In this document: positions 43,897-52,356 of the stretch, piece after piece
Layout of the letters: the number at the start of each line of letters is the position of its first letter
Position numbering within the stretch: the stretch's first letter is position 1
Assembly: GCF_014648675.1 (NCBI RefSeq)
Contig: NZ_BMRO01000006.1
Coordinates: 252,768-316,767, forward strand
From: Actinomadura livida
GTDB taxonomy: Bacteria; Actinomycetota; Actinomycetes; Streptosporangiales; Streptosporangiaceae
DNA: 64,000 nt
Reading direction: 5' to 3'
Translations under genes and position numbers: made by a program
The notes under the pieces: model-generated
The model's database searches: none
Seen by the model: only the letters and a program-made list of their open reading frames with translations
Told to the model about the DNA's origin: nothing

Positions 43897-44877
43897 ATGA
43901 AGAACGGTCTCCGGAGCATCGCGGCGCCGCGGTCGGCCCGGCTGCTCGCGTTCCGGGTCGCCCGGCTCGCCGCGGTCCTGCTCATCGTGACGCTCGGGAC
44001 CTCGCTGCTCATCGACCTGGTTCCGGGCGATCCGGCGGTCGCCATCGCCGGGGAGACGGCGAGCGACGCGGTCATCGCCGCCGTGCGCGAGCAGTACGGC
44101 TTCGACCAGCCGATACTGCAGCGCTGGTGGGAATGGACGGCGTCCGTGGTCACCGGGGATCTCGGCGAGTCGTACTCGACCCGCCGGCCGGTCACCACGC
44201 TGATCGCGGAGCGGCTGCCGGTGACGATCGAGCTCACGGTGCTGGCGATGCTGTTCACCGTCCTCGTCGCCGTCCCGCTCGGGCTGTACGCCGCCTACCG
44301 GTCCGGCTCGTGGGCCGACCGGGCGATCAACGCGATGACCTCGGCGCTCATCGCCGTGCCCAGCTTCGTCATCGGCCTCGTCCTGGTCCTGGCCTTCGCG
44401 ATCGGGACGGGCTGGTTCCCGGCCAGCAACTGGACCTACCTGGACGAGAGCGTGCCGGGCAACCTCTCCGCGGCCTTCCTGCCGGCACTGTCGCTCGCGC
44501 TGGTCGAGATCGCGATCATCACGCCGATCCTGCGCGCCGACGCGGTCGCGACGCTCGAGAACGACTACATCGCGCTCGCCCGCGCGAAGGGCATCGGCAC
44601 CGCCCGGCTGCTGTTCCGGCACGTCCTGCGCCCCTCGTCGATCTCGACCACCACCCTGCTGGGGCTGGCGCTCGCCCGGCTGTTCGGCGGCGCCATCGTG
44701 ATCGAATTCGTCTTCAACCTGCCCGGCCTCGGCTCCCTCCTCATCACCGCGATCCGCTCGAACGACCTCCTCCTCATGCAGGGCCTCGTGGCGTTCATCG
44801 CCCTGATCTACGTCGTCGCGAACTTCGCCGTCGACCTCCTCCTGGTGAAGCTCGATCCGAGAGTTGCAGCAGAATGA
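43897..44877 (+). CDS. ABC importer permease, DppB/OppB type
   Basis: 326 residues. About six membrane segments, first at LAAVLLIVTLGTSLLIDLVPGDP; the periplasmic loop contains YGFDQPILQRWWEW and GDLGESY; the cytoplasmic EAA loop reads YIALARAKGIGTARLLFRHVLRPS. It pairs with the DppC-type protein encoded next, overlapping by four bases (ATGA). The pair forms the membrane channel for the ligand delivered by the lipoprotein encoded at 36.6-38.1 kb. Confidence 0.95.
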   Translation: MKNGLRSIAAPRSARLLAFRVARLAAVLLIVTLGTSLLIDLVPGDPAVAIAGETASDAVIAAVREQYGFDQPILQRWWEWTASVVTGDLGESYSTRRPVTTLIAERLPVTIELTVLAMLFTVLVAVPLGLYAAYRSGSWADRAINAMTSALIAVPSFVIGLVLVLAFAIGTGWFPASNWTYLDESVPGNLSAAFLPALSLALVEIAIITPILRADAVATLENDYIALARAKGIGTARLLFRHVLRPSSISTTTLLGLALARLFGGAIVIEFVFNLPGLGSLLITAIRSNDLLLMQGLVAFIALIYVVANFAVDLLLVKLDPRVAAE

Positions 44878-45761
44878 AATCCAAGATCGACGGAGCCGGG
44901 CCGCCCCCGGTGCTGCCCGCGGAACCGGGCCTTGACGGGCGAGCGCCGGCGCGCACCCGGCCGAAGGGACGCCGCCGGGTGGGCGTGTGGCTCGCCGGGG
45001 CATGGCTGGCCTTGGTCATCTCGGTGGCACTGCTGGCGGACGTCCTTCCGCTCGCCGACCCGACCGTCAACATCGCGCCGGCCGAGTCCGCGCCGTTCGG
45101 CGCCTGGCCGGAGTTCCTCGGCACGGACCGGCTGGGGCGGAGCGTGCTCTCGCGCCTCGCGCACGGCGCCCAGGTCTCGCTGCTCATCGGCGTCCTGGCG
45201 ACCGTCTTCGGGATGGCGGCCGGCGTCGCGATGGGGATGCTCTCGGCCGTCCGGCCGGCCTCCGACTTCGTCCTCGGCGCGCTGACCGACAGCCTCCTCG
45301 CCGTGCCCGGGGTCGTCCTCCTGCTGGCACTCGGCGCCACGATGGGCGCGGGCCTCACCCCGCTGGTGCTCGGCCTCGCCCTGTACGCCATGCCGTCGTT
45401 CGCCCGGCTCGCCCGCGGCACGACGCGGACCGTCCACGGCCGGCCCCACGTGCAGGCGGCCCAGGTGATGGGCGCGGGGCAGTTCCGGATCCTCGTCCGG
45501 GAGATCCTGCCCGCGGTGCTGCGCCCGGTGATCGCCTATTCGGTCGTCGTGCTCGCCAGCCTGGTCGTCGCGGAGGCGTCGGTCAGCTACCTAGGACTCG
45601 GCGTCCCGCCGCCGACCCCGACCTGGGGCGGAATGATCTCGGACGGGCAGTCGTCACTCGATCAGGCGCCGTACCTCGTGCTCGTCCCGGCGGCGATCCT
45701 GTTCATCACCGTGCTCTCACTCGGCGTGCTGGGCCGGTCGTCGCGGCAGGGGAACCCATGA
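44874..45761 (+). CDS. ABC importer permease, DppC/OppC type
   Basis: 295 residues from the ATG at 44874. An N-terminal cytoplasmic tail precedes the first membrane helix (WLAGAWLALVISVALLADVL); then EFLGTDRLGRSVLSRLAHGAQVSL, the hallmark of the DppC group, an EAA-like loop HVQAAQVMGAGQFRILVREILP and SYLGLGVPPPTPTWGGMISDG. It overlaps genes on both sides by ATGA. Function as for its DppB partner. Confidence 0.95.
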   Translation: MKSKIDGAGPPPVLPAEPGLDGRAPARTRPKGRRRVGVWLAGAWLALVISVALLADVLPLADPTVNIAPAESAPFGAWPEFLGTDRLGRSVLSRLAHGAQVSLLIGVLATVFGMAAGVAMGMLSAVRPASDFVLGALTDSLLAVPGVVLLLALGATMGAGLTPLVLGLALYAMPSFARLARGTTRTVHGRPHVQAAQVMGAGQFRILVREILPAVLRPVIAYSVVVLASLVVAEASVSYLGLGVPPPTPTWGGMISDGQSSLDQAPYLVLVPAAILFITVLSLGVLGRSSRQGNP

Positions 45762-46909
45762 AACGGCTCAGCCGGCGATCAACACCGGCCCTCGGACACC
45801 GGCCCCCCGAGCAGACGGCGCCGGACGGGCGGCCTTCCGGCACGTCCGCCCCGCTGCTCGTGGTCGACGACCTCGCGACGGAGTTCGCCACCCCCGGCGG
45901 CCCCGTCCTCGCACTCCGGAACGCCGGCCTCGTGCTCCCCCAAGGCCGGACGCTCGGCGTGGTCGGTGAATCGGGATCGGGCAAATCCGTCCTGGTCCGG
46001 TCGATCATGCGGCTGCTGCGGTCCCGCGGCGTGCGGCACGAGGGCAGCGTCCGGTTCGACGGCGAGGAACTCCTCACCGCGTCCAACGCCCGGATGCGCA
46101 AGATCTGGGGCGACCGCATCGCGATGGTGTTCCAGGACCCCATGACGACGCTCCACCCCAACCACCGGATCGGATTCCAGATCACCGAGGCCCTCCGCGA
46201 GCACCTTCCCCTCTCCCCCGATGAGGCCCAGGACCGCGCGCTCCGGCTCCTGGAGAGCGTGGCGATCCCCGAGCCCGCCCGGCGGCTCCGCCAGTACCCG
46301 CACGAGATGTCCGGCGGGATGCGGCAGCGGATCGTCATCGCCATCGCCATCGCCTGCGCCCCGGACCTTCTGCTCGCCGACGAGCCGACCACCGCACTGG
46401 ACGTCACCGTCCAGGCCCAGGTCCTCGACCTGCTCAGCCTGCACCAGTCCCGGCGCGGCATGGCGATGATCCTGGTCAGCCACGACCTCGCGGTCGTGTC
46501 GAGCAGGACGGACGAACTCGCCGTGATGTACAGCGGCCAGATCGTCGAGTCCGGCCCGACCGCGGCGGTCCTCGACGCGCCGCTGATGCCGTACACCGCG
46601 GCGCTCCTGCGATCCACGCCGACCGTCGACAAGGCGCCGGGAACCCGTCTCCACACGATCCCCGGCGAACCGCTGCCACCGGAGCGCCGGGTGACCGGCT
46701 GCCGGTTCGCGTCCAGGTGTCGCTACGCCGTCGAACGATGCCTGACCACGGAACCGCCCCTGGCGGCAACCCCCGGCGGACGCGGCTACCGGTGCCACCT
46801 GCCGCTGGACGGGACCGCAGCGCAGGAGGCCCTCGCCGCCAACCTCGCGCGCGGGCGTACGGCGGCGGGACTCGCGGTGACCGAGACCGACGTCGTGAGA
46901 GGAGCCTGA
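45758..46909 (+). CDS. ABC importer ATPase, DppD/OppD type
   Basis: 383 residues. Walker A GESGSGKSVLVR, Q-loop FQDPMTTLHP, signature MSGGMRQRIVIAIA, Walker B LLLADEPTTALDVTVQAQ and His switch SHDLAV. The C-terminal oligopeptide domain carries a Cys cluster (GCRFASRCRYAVERC...GYRCH), known to bind an iron-sulfur cluster in related proteins. The N-terminal 30 residues are disordered-looking and longer than usual. Confidence 0.95.
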   Translation: MKRLSRRSTPALGHRPPEQTAPDGRPSGTSAPLLVVDDLATEFATPGGPVLALRNAGLVLPQGRTLGVVGESGSGKSVLVRSIMRLLRSRGVRHEGSVRFDGEELLTASNARMRKIWGDRIAMVFQDPMTTLHPNHRIGFQITEALREHLPLSPDEAQDRALRLLESVAIPEPARRLRQYPHEMSGGMRQRIVIAIAIACAPDLLLADEPTTALDVTVQAQVLDLLSLHQSRRGMAMILVSHDLAVVSSRTDELAVMYSGQIVESGPTAAVLDAPLMPYTAALLRSTPTVDKAPGTRLHTIPGEPLPPERRVTGCRFASRCRYAVERCLTTEPPLAATPGGRGYRCHLPLDGTAAQEALAANLARGRTAAGLAVTETDVVRGA

Positions 46910-46911
46910 CC

Positions 46912-47922
46912 ATGGCGGGTACGGGAAAGGCGCACCTGCGGAGCGCCGGCGCGGTGCTTCGGGCCGAGGACCTCGTCGTCGAGTTCCCGCTGCGCGGCGG
47001 CAAGCGCGTCCACGCCGTGTCGGGCGTCGACTTCGACATCCTGCCCGGTGAGACGCTCGCCCTGGTCGGCGAGTCCGGCTCCGGCAAGTCGACCACCGCG
47101 AAGGCCATCGTGCAGCTGGAGAAGCCGACGGCGGGACATGTGCACTTCGAAGGCGATGACCTGACCGTCCTCCGGTCCGGCGCCCTGCGCCAGGTACGGT
47201 CGCGGCTGCAGATGGTGTTCCAGGACCCGATCGCCTCCCTCAACCCGTGGCGGGAGGTCCTCGACATAGTCGCCGAGCCACTGCAGATATGGCGACGGGG
47301 CACCCGCCGGGAGCAGCTAGACGCGGCCCGCGCCGCCATGCGCTCCGTGGGACTGGACCCCGAGACGATGGGAGGACGCCGCGCGTCGGAGCTGTCCGGG
47401 GGCCAATGCCAGCGTGTCTCGATCGCCCGCGCGCTCATGCTCGAACCGCGGGTCGTCATCTGCGACGAACCGGTCGCGGCGCTCGACGTCTCGGTACAGG
47501 CCCAGATCCTCAATCTGCTCGGCGACCTCAAGGCACAACTGGACCTGTCGATGCTGTTCATCAGCCACGACCTGGCGGTCGTGCGGATGGTGAGCGACCG
47601 GGTCATGGTCATGTACCTCGGCAAGATCTGCGAAGTGGCCTCCGCCGCGAGCCTGTACGAGGCGCCCAGCCACCCCTACACCACCCTGCTGCTCGGCTCC
47701 ATACCCCGCCTCGGTCAGGCGCCGGCGGCTCCCGGATACGGCCTGGGCACCGAGATCCCCTCCCCTGTCGACCCGCCCTCAGGCTGCCGCTTCCGCACCA
47801 GATGCCCACTGGCGACCGACCTCTGCACGAAGGAAGAGCCCGTACTCAAAGAGATCGCCAAAGATCACTACGTCGCCTGCCACCACAGGAATCAGAGACG
47901 ACCTGACGCTGACCAGAGGTAA
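46912..47922 (+). CDS. ABC importer ATPase, DppF/OppF type
   Basis: 336 residues. Walker A GESGSGKSTTAKAI, Q-loop FQDPIASLNPWR, signature LSGGQCQRVSIARAL, Walker B VVICDEPVAALDVSVQAQI, switch SHDLAVVRMVSDRVMVMYLG and the C-terminal Cys motif SGCRFRTRCPLATDLC. It is the last gene of the regulator-transporter operon. Transposase debris begins about 50 bp after the stop, so the right end of the catabolic island is here. Confidence 0.95.
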   Translation: MAGTGKAHLRSAGAVLRAEDLVVEFPLRGGKRVHAVSGVDFDILPGETLALVGESGSGKSTTAKAIVQLEKPTAGHVHFEGDDLTVLRSGALRQVRSRLQMVFQDPIASLNPWREVLDIVAEPLQIWRRGTRREQLDAARAAMRSVGLDPETMGGRRASELSGGQCQRVSIARALMLEPRVVICDEPVAALDVSVQAQILNLLGDLKAQLDLSMLFISHDLAVVRMVSDRVMVMYLGKICEVASAASLYEAPSHPYTTLLLGSIPRLGQAPAAPGYGLGTEIPSPVDPPSGCRFRTRCPLATDLCTKEEPVLKEIAKDHYVACHHRNQRRPDADQR

Positions 47923-47969
47923 AGGTGAACCGCCCGGGTCGGATGGAGGCGTCCCTGAGAGATCGAGTC

Positions 47970-48566
47970 ATGGCACGTCCGTCCACCTATCCCCCTGAGC
48001 CGCGCAGGTGCGCGGTCCGAATTGGGGCCGAGGTCCACCCGGTTCACCCGAGTGGGTGGTCGGCGATGAAGGCCGTCGCGGCCAGGCAGGGAGTCACCTC
48101 GACCGAGACAGTGCGCGACTGGCGGGCCGAGCTCGAAGCCGGCGCCCACGACCGAGGAATCAGCGGAGCTCAAGCGAGAGAACACCGAGTTGCGGCGGGC
48201 GAACGAAATCCTGAAAGCCGCGGCGCTTTCTTCGCGACCGAGCTCGACCGGCCACACAAATACTGATCGCGTTCATCGACGCGTTCCGCAGGGTCGAGCC
48301 GATCTGCCGGGTGCTGTCCGCGCACGGCACCAAGATCGCACCGTTCACCTACTACGCCGCCGAGTCACGTCCGGCCGCGCCCCGGGCGGTCCGTGACGAG
48401 TGGCTCAAGACCGAGCTGATCAAACCGTGTGGGCCGTGGAAGAACCTGACCGGCGTCGAGCTGGCCATTGGCGAGTACGTGGACTGGTACAACACCACCC
48501 GACGGATACGAGGCCCTCTACTACCGCCAGAGCCACACAGAACTGCAGGTCACAGCCACAACCTAG
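47970..48566 (+). pseudogene. Internally deleted IS3-family transposase (OrfA and both ends of OrfB)
   Basis: OrfA begins MARPSTYPPEPRRCAVRI, as in many actinomycete IS3 elements, then loses frame; the end is recognisable in another frame as LRRANEILKAAALSSRP. The OrfB start follows (FIDAFRRVEPICRVLSAHGTKIAP-like, YYAAESRP), but after RAVRDEWLKTE the sequence jumps to LIKPCGPWKNLTGVELAIGEYVDWYN, the C-terminal part of OrfB. The DDE catalytic core, about 190 residues, is missing. The frame ends EALYYRQS...TT before TAG at 48564. No inverted repeats could be defined. Confidence 0.8.
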
Positions 48567-48991
48567 AGCCTCTACCGAACCCGGGGGCGCTTCAATGGAG
48601 GGCCTGTCATGCAGGGGTGGCACCGAAGGTGGTCACCCCTGGGATTCAAGATCCAAGTCCAGGGGATGGCCTGCACACGGAACTGTCGTCACCAGCACAG
48701 GTCAGATCCGACCCCCGGCAGCTGTCGGCACCAGGACCCGGGCGAGGTCGGAGCCGGCGTCTCGCCAACACGGAGGGTGACCCATCTCAGGCTGAACCGG
48801 TGACCACAGGTTCGCTGGGGCAAGATCCTTGCCCCGGATCTGCCCCACAGAACCGTCACGCGCGGTCCGAGTCATCGACGGGCAGACTGACCTGCACTGA
48901 CGCCACTACGAACATGTGACCACTTCGGCAGACCCGAACAGCGACAAGAGGTCCACTCTCTTCGAGAGCAGACCTCTGAGCTGGGGAAATG
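48567..48991. other. Non-coding spacer after the transposase remnant
   Basis: About 425 bp with no supported gene. A weak inverted repeat (AGGGGTG / CACCCCT) occurs at about 48612-48640. The region probably consists of element debris between the IS remnant and the tRNA fragment. Confidence 0.4.
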
Positions 48992-49033
48992 TGGGCGATA
49001 CTGGGTTCGAACCAGTGACCTCTTCGGTGTGAA
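48992..49033 (-). tRNA. 3' half of a tRNA-Val(CAC), probable attachment-site remnant
   Basis: Read on the minus strand, the sequence from 49033 to 48992 gives a TTCACAC anticodon loop, the variable loop GAGGTC, a T-arm CTGG-TTCGAAC-CCAG and the acceptor strand TATCGCCCA. This matches the 3' half of an actinomycete tRNA-Val with CAC anticodon. The 5' half is absent: the bases before the anticodon loop do not pair with CGAAG, and no D-arm is seen. Integrases of actinomycete elements recombine at tRNA 3' ends and leave such copies, so this is likely an att scar and not a functional tRNA. Confidence 0.7.
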
Positions 49034-49317
49034 AACGATCGGACAACCCGGCAGCACAGGCCGTTCAGACATCACCCCAGGTCAGAAGCCCGCCTTCCGC
49101 TCCAGTGGCACCAGTTCAAGGAAGATCAAGTCACTTCTGATCTCCCACGATTCACGCTCCTGGCCCTTAACCGCCAATTACCTTGGGTGACCCGTCGGCC
49201 CATCAGAATGCTCATTACAGGAACCCGCGACACAGAAGTCACATACCGCCCATACGGAGTATGGGATGCCCGCATCAACGCCAAGACGGCGCGGCAAGCA
49301 GCGGCTCGCGTCGTTGC

Positions 49318-49959
49318 CTACGGTGCAAGCATTCGTTCCCAGTCGGCAAACCGGTCTCTCATTACTGCGATCTGCGCAACGGGCACGCCGTAGGCCGTGA
49401 AGTCCCGGTCGGGGATGCGGTGCAGATAGGAGAGCGACTCGGCGAACAAGGCAGTGTCGAAGCCCGGGTTGTGCTCCGCGGCCACGGCCAAGAGGTGGTC
49501 ATGGTCATAACGTCCGCTAGCCAAGACCGCATCGATGTCCAGGAAGTCGCGTGGTGCCCACCGGTTGAACAAAGCGTCCATCTTGCCGGCCACGGCATCG
49601 TCAGGGTGCAGTACCGGGCCGACTTCCAGAATCACCGGAGCGTGAGCCCGCCAGAACACCCCGAGATCCACTTTGCAGGCATTGCCATCAGAGTCAGTGA
49701 CCGTCATCTGGACGAGGTCCGGCGTGCGCCGGGCCACTTCGGGTCGCAGCCCTTGGCTCGCATAGGCGGCGATGACGTCGTCGGCGACCTGCTCCGGGCT
49801 TCCTCTTTGAGAGGAGAACAGGTCGATGTCCTCTGAAGGACGAGCGCCCATGCCGTGCATCTGGACGGCGTGCCCACCGCCCAGCACGAAACCTCGGTCA
49901 CCGACGACATCCAGCGCATGCAGACCAACCGGAACTGGAACCGATCCATCAGGCGGCAT
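49318..49959 (-). CDS. Nucleotidyltransferase, AbiEii/MNT-like (candidate toxin)
   Basis: 213 residues. The nucleotidyltransferase signature is FVLGGGHAVQMHGMGARPSEDIDLFS: the glycine turn followed by the paired Asp (DID) that binds metal; a third acidic residue is likely in CKVDLGVFW. AGKMDALFNRWAPRDFLDIDAVL matches the AbiEii/AbiGii C-terminal helix with K-x-x-AL...R-xxRDxxDl. AbiE toxins transfer nucleotides to tRNA and stop growth in phage-infected cells. The start overlaps the stop of a small upstream gene, an arrangement typical of two-gene toxin modules. Not a classic AbiEi partner, so the toxin role is inferred. Confidence 0.82.
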   Translation of the reverse strand: MPPDGSVPVPVGLHALDVVGDRGFVLGGGHAVQMHGMGARPSEDIDLFSSQRGSPEQVADDVIAAYASQGLRPEVARRTPDLVQMTVTDSDGNACKVDLGVFWRAHAPVILEVGPVLHPDDAVAGKMDALFNRWAPRDFLDIDAVLASGRYDHDHLLAVAAEHNPGFDTALFAESLSYLHRIPDRDFTAYGVPVAQIAVMRDRFADWERMLAP

Positions 49960-50278
49960 GCCGAAGCTGGGGAAAGCGCCGTTCCCACAGGGCTCGGACT
50001 GGACGTGCCGGGAGAATCTCGTCCCAGTGCTCCACCAGCAGTCGGCCGTTGATCAACTGCCGCTGGTGCTCCGCACCGCCCTCCTCCAACACGATCTTGT
50101 AAACGGCAGACCGATCGTAGTCGTCATCGAGGTCGAATTCGGTTCGCCCACCCCACGCCAGCTCCAGCGGAAGCACCACGACCCCGTGCTCCGGCCCTTG
50201 CAGCTCACTCAGTGACCCGGCCACCTCGTACGGCCTGGTCTCGGCGTAACTGAACGGCGCTCCACCGTGCCCCTCCAT
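49949..50278 (-). CDS. Small protein upstream of the nucleotidyltransferase (candidate antitoxin or partner)
   Basis: 109 residues from the ATG at 50278 (MEGHGGAPFSYAE); a GTG at 50284 would add two. No helix-turn-helix is apparent, unlike AbiEi. It has an acidic segment (EFDLDDDYDRSAVYKIVLEEGG) and ends LWERRFPQLRHAA. There is almost no leader between the expected promoter (GATAGG at about 50292 on the minus strand) and the start, so the transcript may be leaderless. The stop overlaps the nucleotidyltransferase ATG by 11 bp. I do not recognise the family; a regulator or antitoxin role follows only from its position. Confidence 0.65.
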   Translation of the reverse strand: MEGHGGAPFSYAETRPYEVAGSLSELQGPEHGVVVLPLELAWGGRTEFDLDDDYDRSAVYKIVLEEGGAEHQRQLINGRLLVEHWDEILPARPVRALWERRFPQLRHAA

Positions 50279-50440
50279 ACACACCAGTGTGCCCTATCCA
50301 CCACCGGGAGGACCTTCTTCATGGGAGGTGCTGGCCCAGGAGTAGACCAGCCACGGCCGGAGCGCAAGTGAGGCTGGTTTGCGGCCAACGGTCTTGCCAA
50401 CGGGTGACAAGGCGATGGCCAGGACGGCATCCTGAAACTA

Positions 50441-50463
50441 CTTTTTGTCAGTCTGACAAAAAG
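50441..50463. promoter_or_regulatory. Perfect 23-bp palindrome, candidate NrtR-type operator
   Basis: CTTTTTGTCAG, a central T, then CTGACAAAAAG: a perfect inverted repeat with an 11-bp arm. It resembles the GTCA/TGAC-rich operators of NrtR regulators. It ends two bases before TAGGGT (50465-50470), a good -10 placed 7 bp from the ATG at 50477, so the regulated transcript is probably leaderless and the bound protein would block RNA polymerase. Confidence 0.75.
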
Positions 50464-50476
50464 CTAGGGTCAGCGC

Positions 50477-51211
50477 ATGGCCGAGGACCGCTGGACTCCC
50501 CCCGAAGTCATGCTCGCCGTCGATCTGGTGATCTTGACGCTGCGCGAGTCTCTCCTTCATGTGCTGCTGATCGAACGCGGCATCGAGCCCTATAAGGGGG
50601 CTCTGGCGCTTCCGGGCGGCTTCCTGCAGCACGCCGAGGAGGACATCACCGCCGCGGCCCACCGCGAGCTGGAGGAGGAGACAGACATGGACGTCGATAC
50701 GCTGCACCTTGAGCACCTGGGCGTCTACGGTGCCCCTGGCCGGGACCCGCGCGGACGGGTGGTGTCGGTCGCCTTCCTGGCGATCGCACCGCGGCTCCCG
50801 GAACCGGCTGCCGGAACGGACGCGGCCGGGGCCCGGTGGCAGCGAGCAGATCAGGTGCTCTCCGGCGACCTGGAGCTCGCCTTCGACCACCGGCGGATCG
50901 TCGAGGACGGCGTCGAGAACGCCCGCGCCAAGCTCGAGCACTCCGCGCTCGCCACGGCGTTCTGCGGCCCGACGTTCACGATCACCGACCTCCAGCGGGT
51001 CTACGAAGCGGTATGGGGGATCTCTCTCGACCCCCGCAATTTCTATCGCAAGGTCCAGAAGACCAGCGGATTCATCGTCGCGGCCGGCCCGGAACGCAAG
51101 GGCACGACCGGCCGGCCGGCCCGAGTCTTCAAAGCCGGTCCGCAGAAGGCCTTGAATCCGCCGATGGCCCGGCCAGTCGAACCGTCGATCACGAAGGGAT
51201 CGGGACAATGA
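50477..51211 (+). CDS. NrtR-like transcriptional regulator (Nudix domain plus winged helix)
   Basis: 244 residues. Residues about 12-140 form a Nudix domain: GALALPGGFLQ then AAHRELEEETDMDVD, close to the GX5EX7REUXEEXGU box (the HREL-EEET core is present, so weak hydrolysis is possible). Residues 160-225 are the NrtR winged helix with FTITDLQRVYEAVWG and LDPRNFYRKVQKTSGFI. NrtR proteins sense ADP-ribose or related NAD metabolites and repress NAD genes. No ribosome site precedes the ATG. The stop overlaps the next ATG (ATGA), so it controls a nucleosidase operon and not the usual NAD genes. Confidence 0.9.
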   Translation: MAEDRWTPPEVMLAVDLVILTLRESLLHVLLIERGIEPYKGALALPGGFLQHAEEDITAAAHRELEEETDMDVDTLHLEHLGVYGAPGRDPRGRVVSVAFLAIAPRLPEPAAGTDAAGARWQRADQVLSGDLELAFDHRRIVEDGVENARAKLEHSALATAFCGPTFTITDLQRVYEAVWGISLDPRNFYRKVQKTSGFIVAAGPERKGTTGRPARVFKAGPQKALNPPMARPVEPSITKGSGQ

Positions 51212-52356
51212 GCGGCAATCCGATCGTCGTTCTCACGGCGCTGGACGTGGAGTACGAGTCCGTCCGGACGAAGCTTGACAAGCCGCGGCTGTATCGCCAC
51301 CCGCAGGGCACCCGATTCGAGGTGGGCCGGCTGGCGCACGGCCGGGCACGCATCGCACTGGGCCTCGTCGGGAAGGGCAACCAGTCCGCGGCGGTGCTGG
51401 CCGAACGCGCCATCAACGAGTTCTCCCCGGCGGCGCTGCTGTTCGCAGGGGTCGCCGGGGCCCTGCACTCCGACATCGCCCTCGGGGATGTGGTGGTGGC
51501 CACCCACATTTATGCCTTCCACGGCGGGACGAGCGAGGACGACGGGTTCAAGAGCCGCCCCCGTGTCTGGGAGGTGTCGCACGGCGCCGACCAGGTCGCC
51601 CGGCATGTGGCTCGCAACCGCGCATGGGCGGACGAGCTCGATGACCAAGAGCCCACGGTGCACTTCGGGCCGATCGCAGCCGGCGAAATCGTACTGAACT
51701 CGACGACTTCGCCGCACGCGCACTGGATCCGGCAGAACTACAACGACGCACGCGCCATCGAGATGGAAGGCGCCGGCGTGGCTCAGGCCGCGCACCTCAA
51801 CAGGTCCCTGCCGGTGGTCGTGATCCGTGGCGTCAGCGACCACGCCGACGGCACCAAGGAGACCACCGACCGCGAGCACTGGCAGGCACGGGCGGTGGCG
51901 AACGCTGCGGCGTTCACCACCGCACTGGCCGAAACCCTCTCCGCCGAGGAACCGCAACAACGCGAACCGGCCGATCCGAAAGGAACACCGATGATGAGCG
52001 ACACTATCCGCAACGTCGCCAAGGACAACGCACGGGTGGTCGTGCAGGCCGGGCACGTGCACGGAGGCATCCGGGTGTCCGGTGAGCACGGACCCCCCAC
52101 CGATCCAGCCACGGCGATCGCCGAACTCGCCCTCCGGCTTCGGCAGGCGCGGACGGCGGGACACTTGGACGAGGACACCTACCGCGCGGCCGAGGCGGAA
52201 CTCGCCGCCGCCCGCGAGACACTGCAGACGACCGATCCGCAGGACGTCGGGGCGGTGACGCTGGCCCTGAAGAAGGTACGCGGGCTGGTCGGGGACGTGG
52301 CCGCCCTTTCCGCAGAAGTGGCGAGCGTCATCGCCCTGGTTCAAGGCCTCTCATGA
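51208..52356 (+). CDS. MTA/SAH-type purine nucleosidase with C-terminal amyloid-like motif and coiled coil
   Basis: 382 residues. Residues 1-245 are a PNP/UDP-phosphorylase superfamily nucleosidase: VVLTALDVEYESVR, LLFAGVAGALHSDIALGDVVVAT, AIEMEGAGVAQAA (Glu185/Glu187, ribose contacts) and RGVSDHADG with catalytic-type Asp211. Residues 270-291 contain NVAKDNARVVVQAGHVHGGI, a V-x-VQAG-x-VHG-x-I motif like RHIM and bacterial amyloid signalling sequences; 298-382 is an acidic, helical region. A second ATG-ATG at 51991, preceded by aaagga, could give the C-terminal 122 residues alone. In such immune proteins the nucleosidase is an effector that depletes a nucleotide such as NAD or ATP; which one is unknown here. 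Confidence 0.85.
   Translation: MSGNPIVVLTALDVEYESVRTKLDKPRLYRHPQGTRFEVGRLAHGRARIALGLVGKGNQSAAVLAERAINEFSPAALLFAGVAGALHSDIALGDVVVATHIYAFHGGTSEDDGFKSRPRVWEVSHGADQVARHVARNRAWADELDDQEPTVHFGPIAAGEIVLNSTTSPHAHWIRQNYNDARAIEMEGAGVAQAAHLNRSLPVVVIRGVSDHADGTKETTDREHWQARAVANAAAFTTALAETLSAEEPQQREPADPKGTPMMSDTIRNVAKDNARVVVQAGHVHGGIRVSGEHGPPTDPATAIAELALRLRQARTAGHLDEDTYRAAEAELAAARETLQTTDPQDVGAVTLALKKVRGLVGDVAALSAEVASVIALVQGLS

Noticed and set aside
48992..49075. Functional tRNA gene
   Set aside because: Only the 3' half folds; the D-arm and 5' acceptor strand are missing.
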